Below, in pieces: positions 6,212-6,495 of a stretch of 6,495 bases of DNA; within the stretch, counting starts at the first letter, position 1; each line of letters opens with the position of its first letter. A program made the position numbers and the translations under genes. This stretch comes from an uncultured Clostridia bacterium (GTDB taxonomy: Bacteria; Bacillota; Clostridia; Oscillospirales; Ruminococcaceae). The notes beneath the pieces were generated by a model that saw only the letters and a list, made by a program, of their open reading frames with translations, had not been told where the DNA came from and searched no databases. Where the stretch lies: positions 1 to 6,495 of the forward strand of contig CAMWLH010000122.1 in the NCBI GenBank assembly GCA_947175045.1. Direction: 5' to 3'.

Positions 6212-6442
6212 ATGGAAATTTTAGAGAAGGTTAAGAAGCTGATTTCCGAGCAGCTCGACGTTGAGGAGGCTAATATTCAGGAATCATCTTCGATAGCGGA
6301 CGATCTGGGCGCTGATTCCTTGGACGTTGTTGACTTGGTAATGGCGATTGAGGACGAGTTCAGCATTGAGATCCCCGAGGATCAGGTCGAGAATATCAAG
6401 ACCGTCGGCGATATCGTCAAGTACATTGAGGACAATCAATAA
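6212..6442 (+). CDS. acpP: Acyl carrier protein
   Basis: The small acidic cytoplasmic carrier to which malonyl and growing acyl chains are attached through 4'-phosphopantetheine. It is 76 residues long, typical for AcpP. The prosthetic-group site is Ser36 in [19 protein letters not shown] (32-50), the hallmark recognition helix; helix 1 is [15 protein letters not shown], and the third and fourth helices end in [11 protein letters not shown]. The start at 6212 gives the standard N-terminus; an in-frame extension from a TTG at 6167 would add 15 basic residues ([11 protein letters not shown] and on) foreign to ACPs and lying in the leader. The gene is separated from accA by 118 bases with its own promoter, so it can be expressed more strongly than the enzymes, as suits a carrier needed in high amount. 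A second AcpP copy near fabH elsewhere cannot be ruled out. Confidence 0.95.
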   Translation: MEILEKVKKLISEQLDVEEANIQESSSIADDLGADSLDVVDLVMAIEDEFSIEIPEDQVENIKTVGDIVKYIEDNQ

Positions 6443-6448
6443 TATCCG

Positions 6449-6477
6449 GCGCCCGAGCTGCTTTGCAGACCGGGCGC
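6449..6477 (+). terminator. GC-rich hairpin after acpP, probable terminator or RNA 3' end
   Basis: GCGCCCG (6449-6455) pairs perfectly with CGGGCGC (6471-6477). Inside, after a two-by-two mismatch, CTGC (6458-6461) and GCAG (6465-6468) close a TTT loop. The hairpin begins seven bases after the acpP stop. What follows (GTTGATAGGTTAATATCC) is not a run of T's, so termination would be inefficient or depend on other factors; the hairpin may instead protect the 3' end of the acpP message. Confidence 0.5.
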
Positions 6478-6495
6478 GTTGATAGGTTAATATCC

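Noticed and set aside
1..6495. A mobile element, CRISPR array, tRNA, rRNA or novel defence or biosynthetic system
   Set aside because: No repeats of suitable size, transposase or recombinase motifs, RNA gene folds or unassigned coding regions remain once the eight fatty-acid genes are placed.

Overview
This 6.5 kb window is a compact, all-plus-strand type II fatty-acid synthesis locus. Eight complete genes are recognisable: fabG, fabF, accB, fabZ, accC, accD, accA and, after the only AT-rich gap, acpP. The gene order, the separate accD and accA genes, the short AccA (267 aa, without the long N-terminal extension of the E. coli protein), the AGGAGG-type ribosome binding sites and the moderately GC-rich coding sequence with frequent ATA and AGG codons all point to a Gram-positive clostridial bacterium. 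A Ruminococcus/Oscillospiraceae-type gut organism is the best guess; this is inference from family resemblance, not a database result.

Layout: bases 1-51 hold the ribosome binding site of fabG and perhaps the last codons of an upstream gene (a weak resemblance to the FabD C-terminus). fabG (52-789) is followed by a 69-base gap with small inverted repeats, then fabF (859-2100). accB, fabZ, accC, accD and accA (2114-6093) follow with gaps of 13, 11, 27 and 1 bases and finally a 4-base overlap, so they almost certainly share one transcript. A 118-base AT-rich gap (6094-6211) carries a well-formed sigma-A-type promoter for acpP (6212-6442). The window ends in a GC-rich hairpin (6449-6477).

How the genes work together: AccC loads CO2 onto the biotin carried by AccB, and AccD/AccA transfer it to acetyl-CoA to give malonyl-CoA. 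Malonyl groups are moved to AcpP by FabD (not in the window). FabF condenses, FabG reduces the 3-keto group and FabZ dehydrates. FabH, FabD and an enoyl-ACP reductase are not encoded here and presumably lie upstream or elsewhere.

This is mostly an ordinary core-metabolism region; I see no mobile element, CRISPR array, RNA gene or unknown system. The points worth a second look are small: a Pro in place of Thr and an Asp at the end of beta-2 in the FabG cofactor site, an Arg in the AccA SPEG-like motif, a partial FabT-box-like sequence before fabF, the independent acpP promoter, and a terminal hairpin that lacks a U-run.
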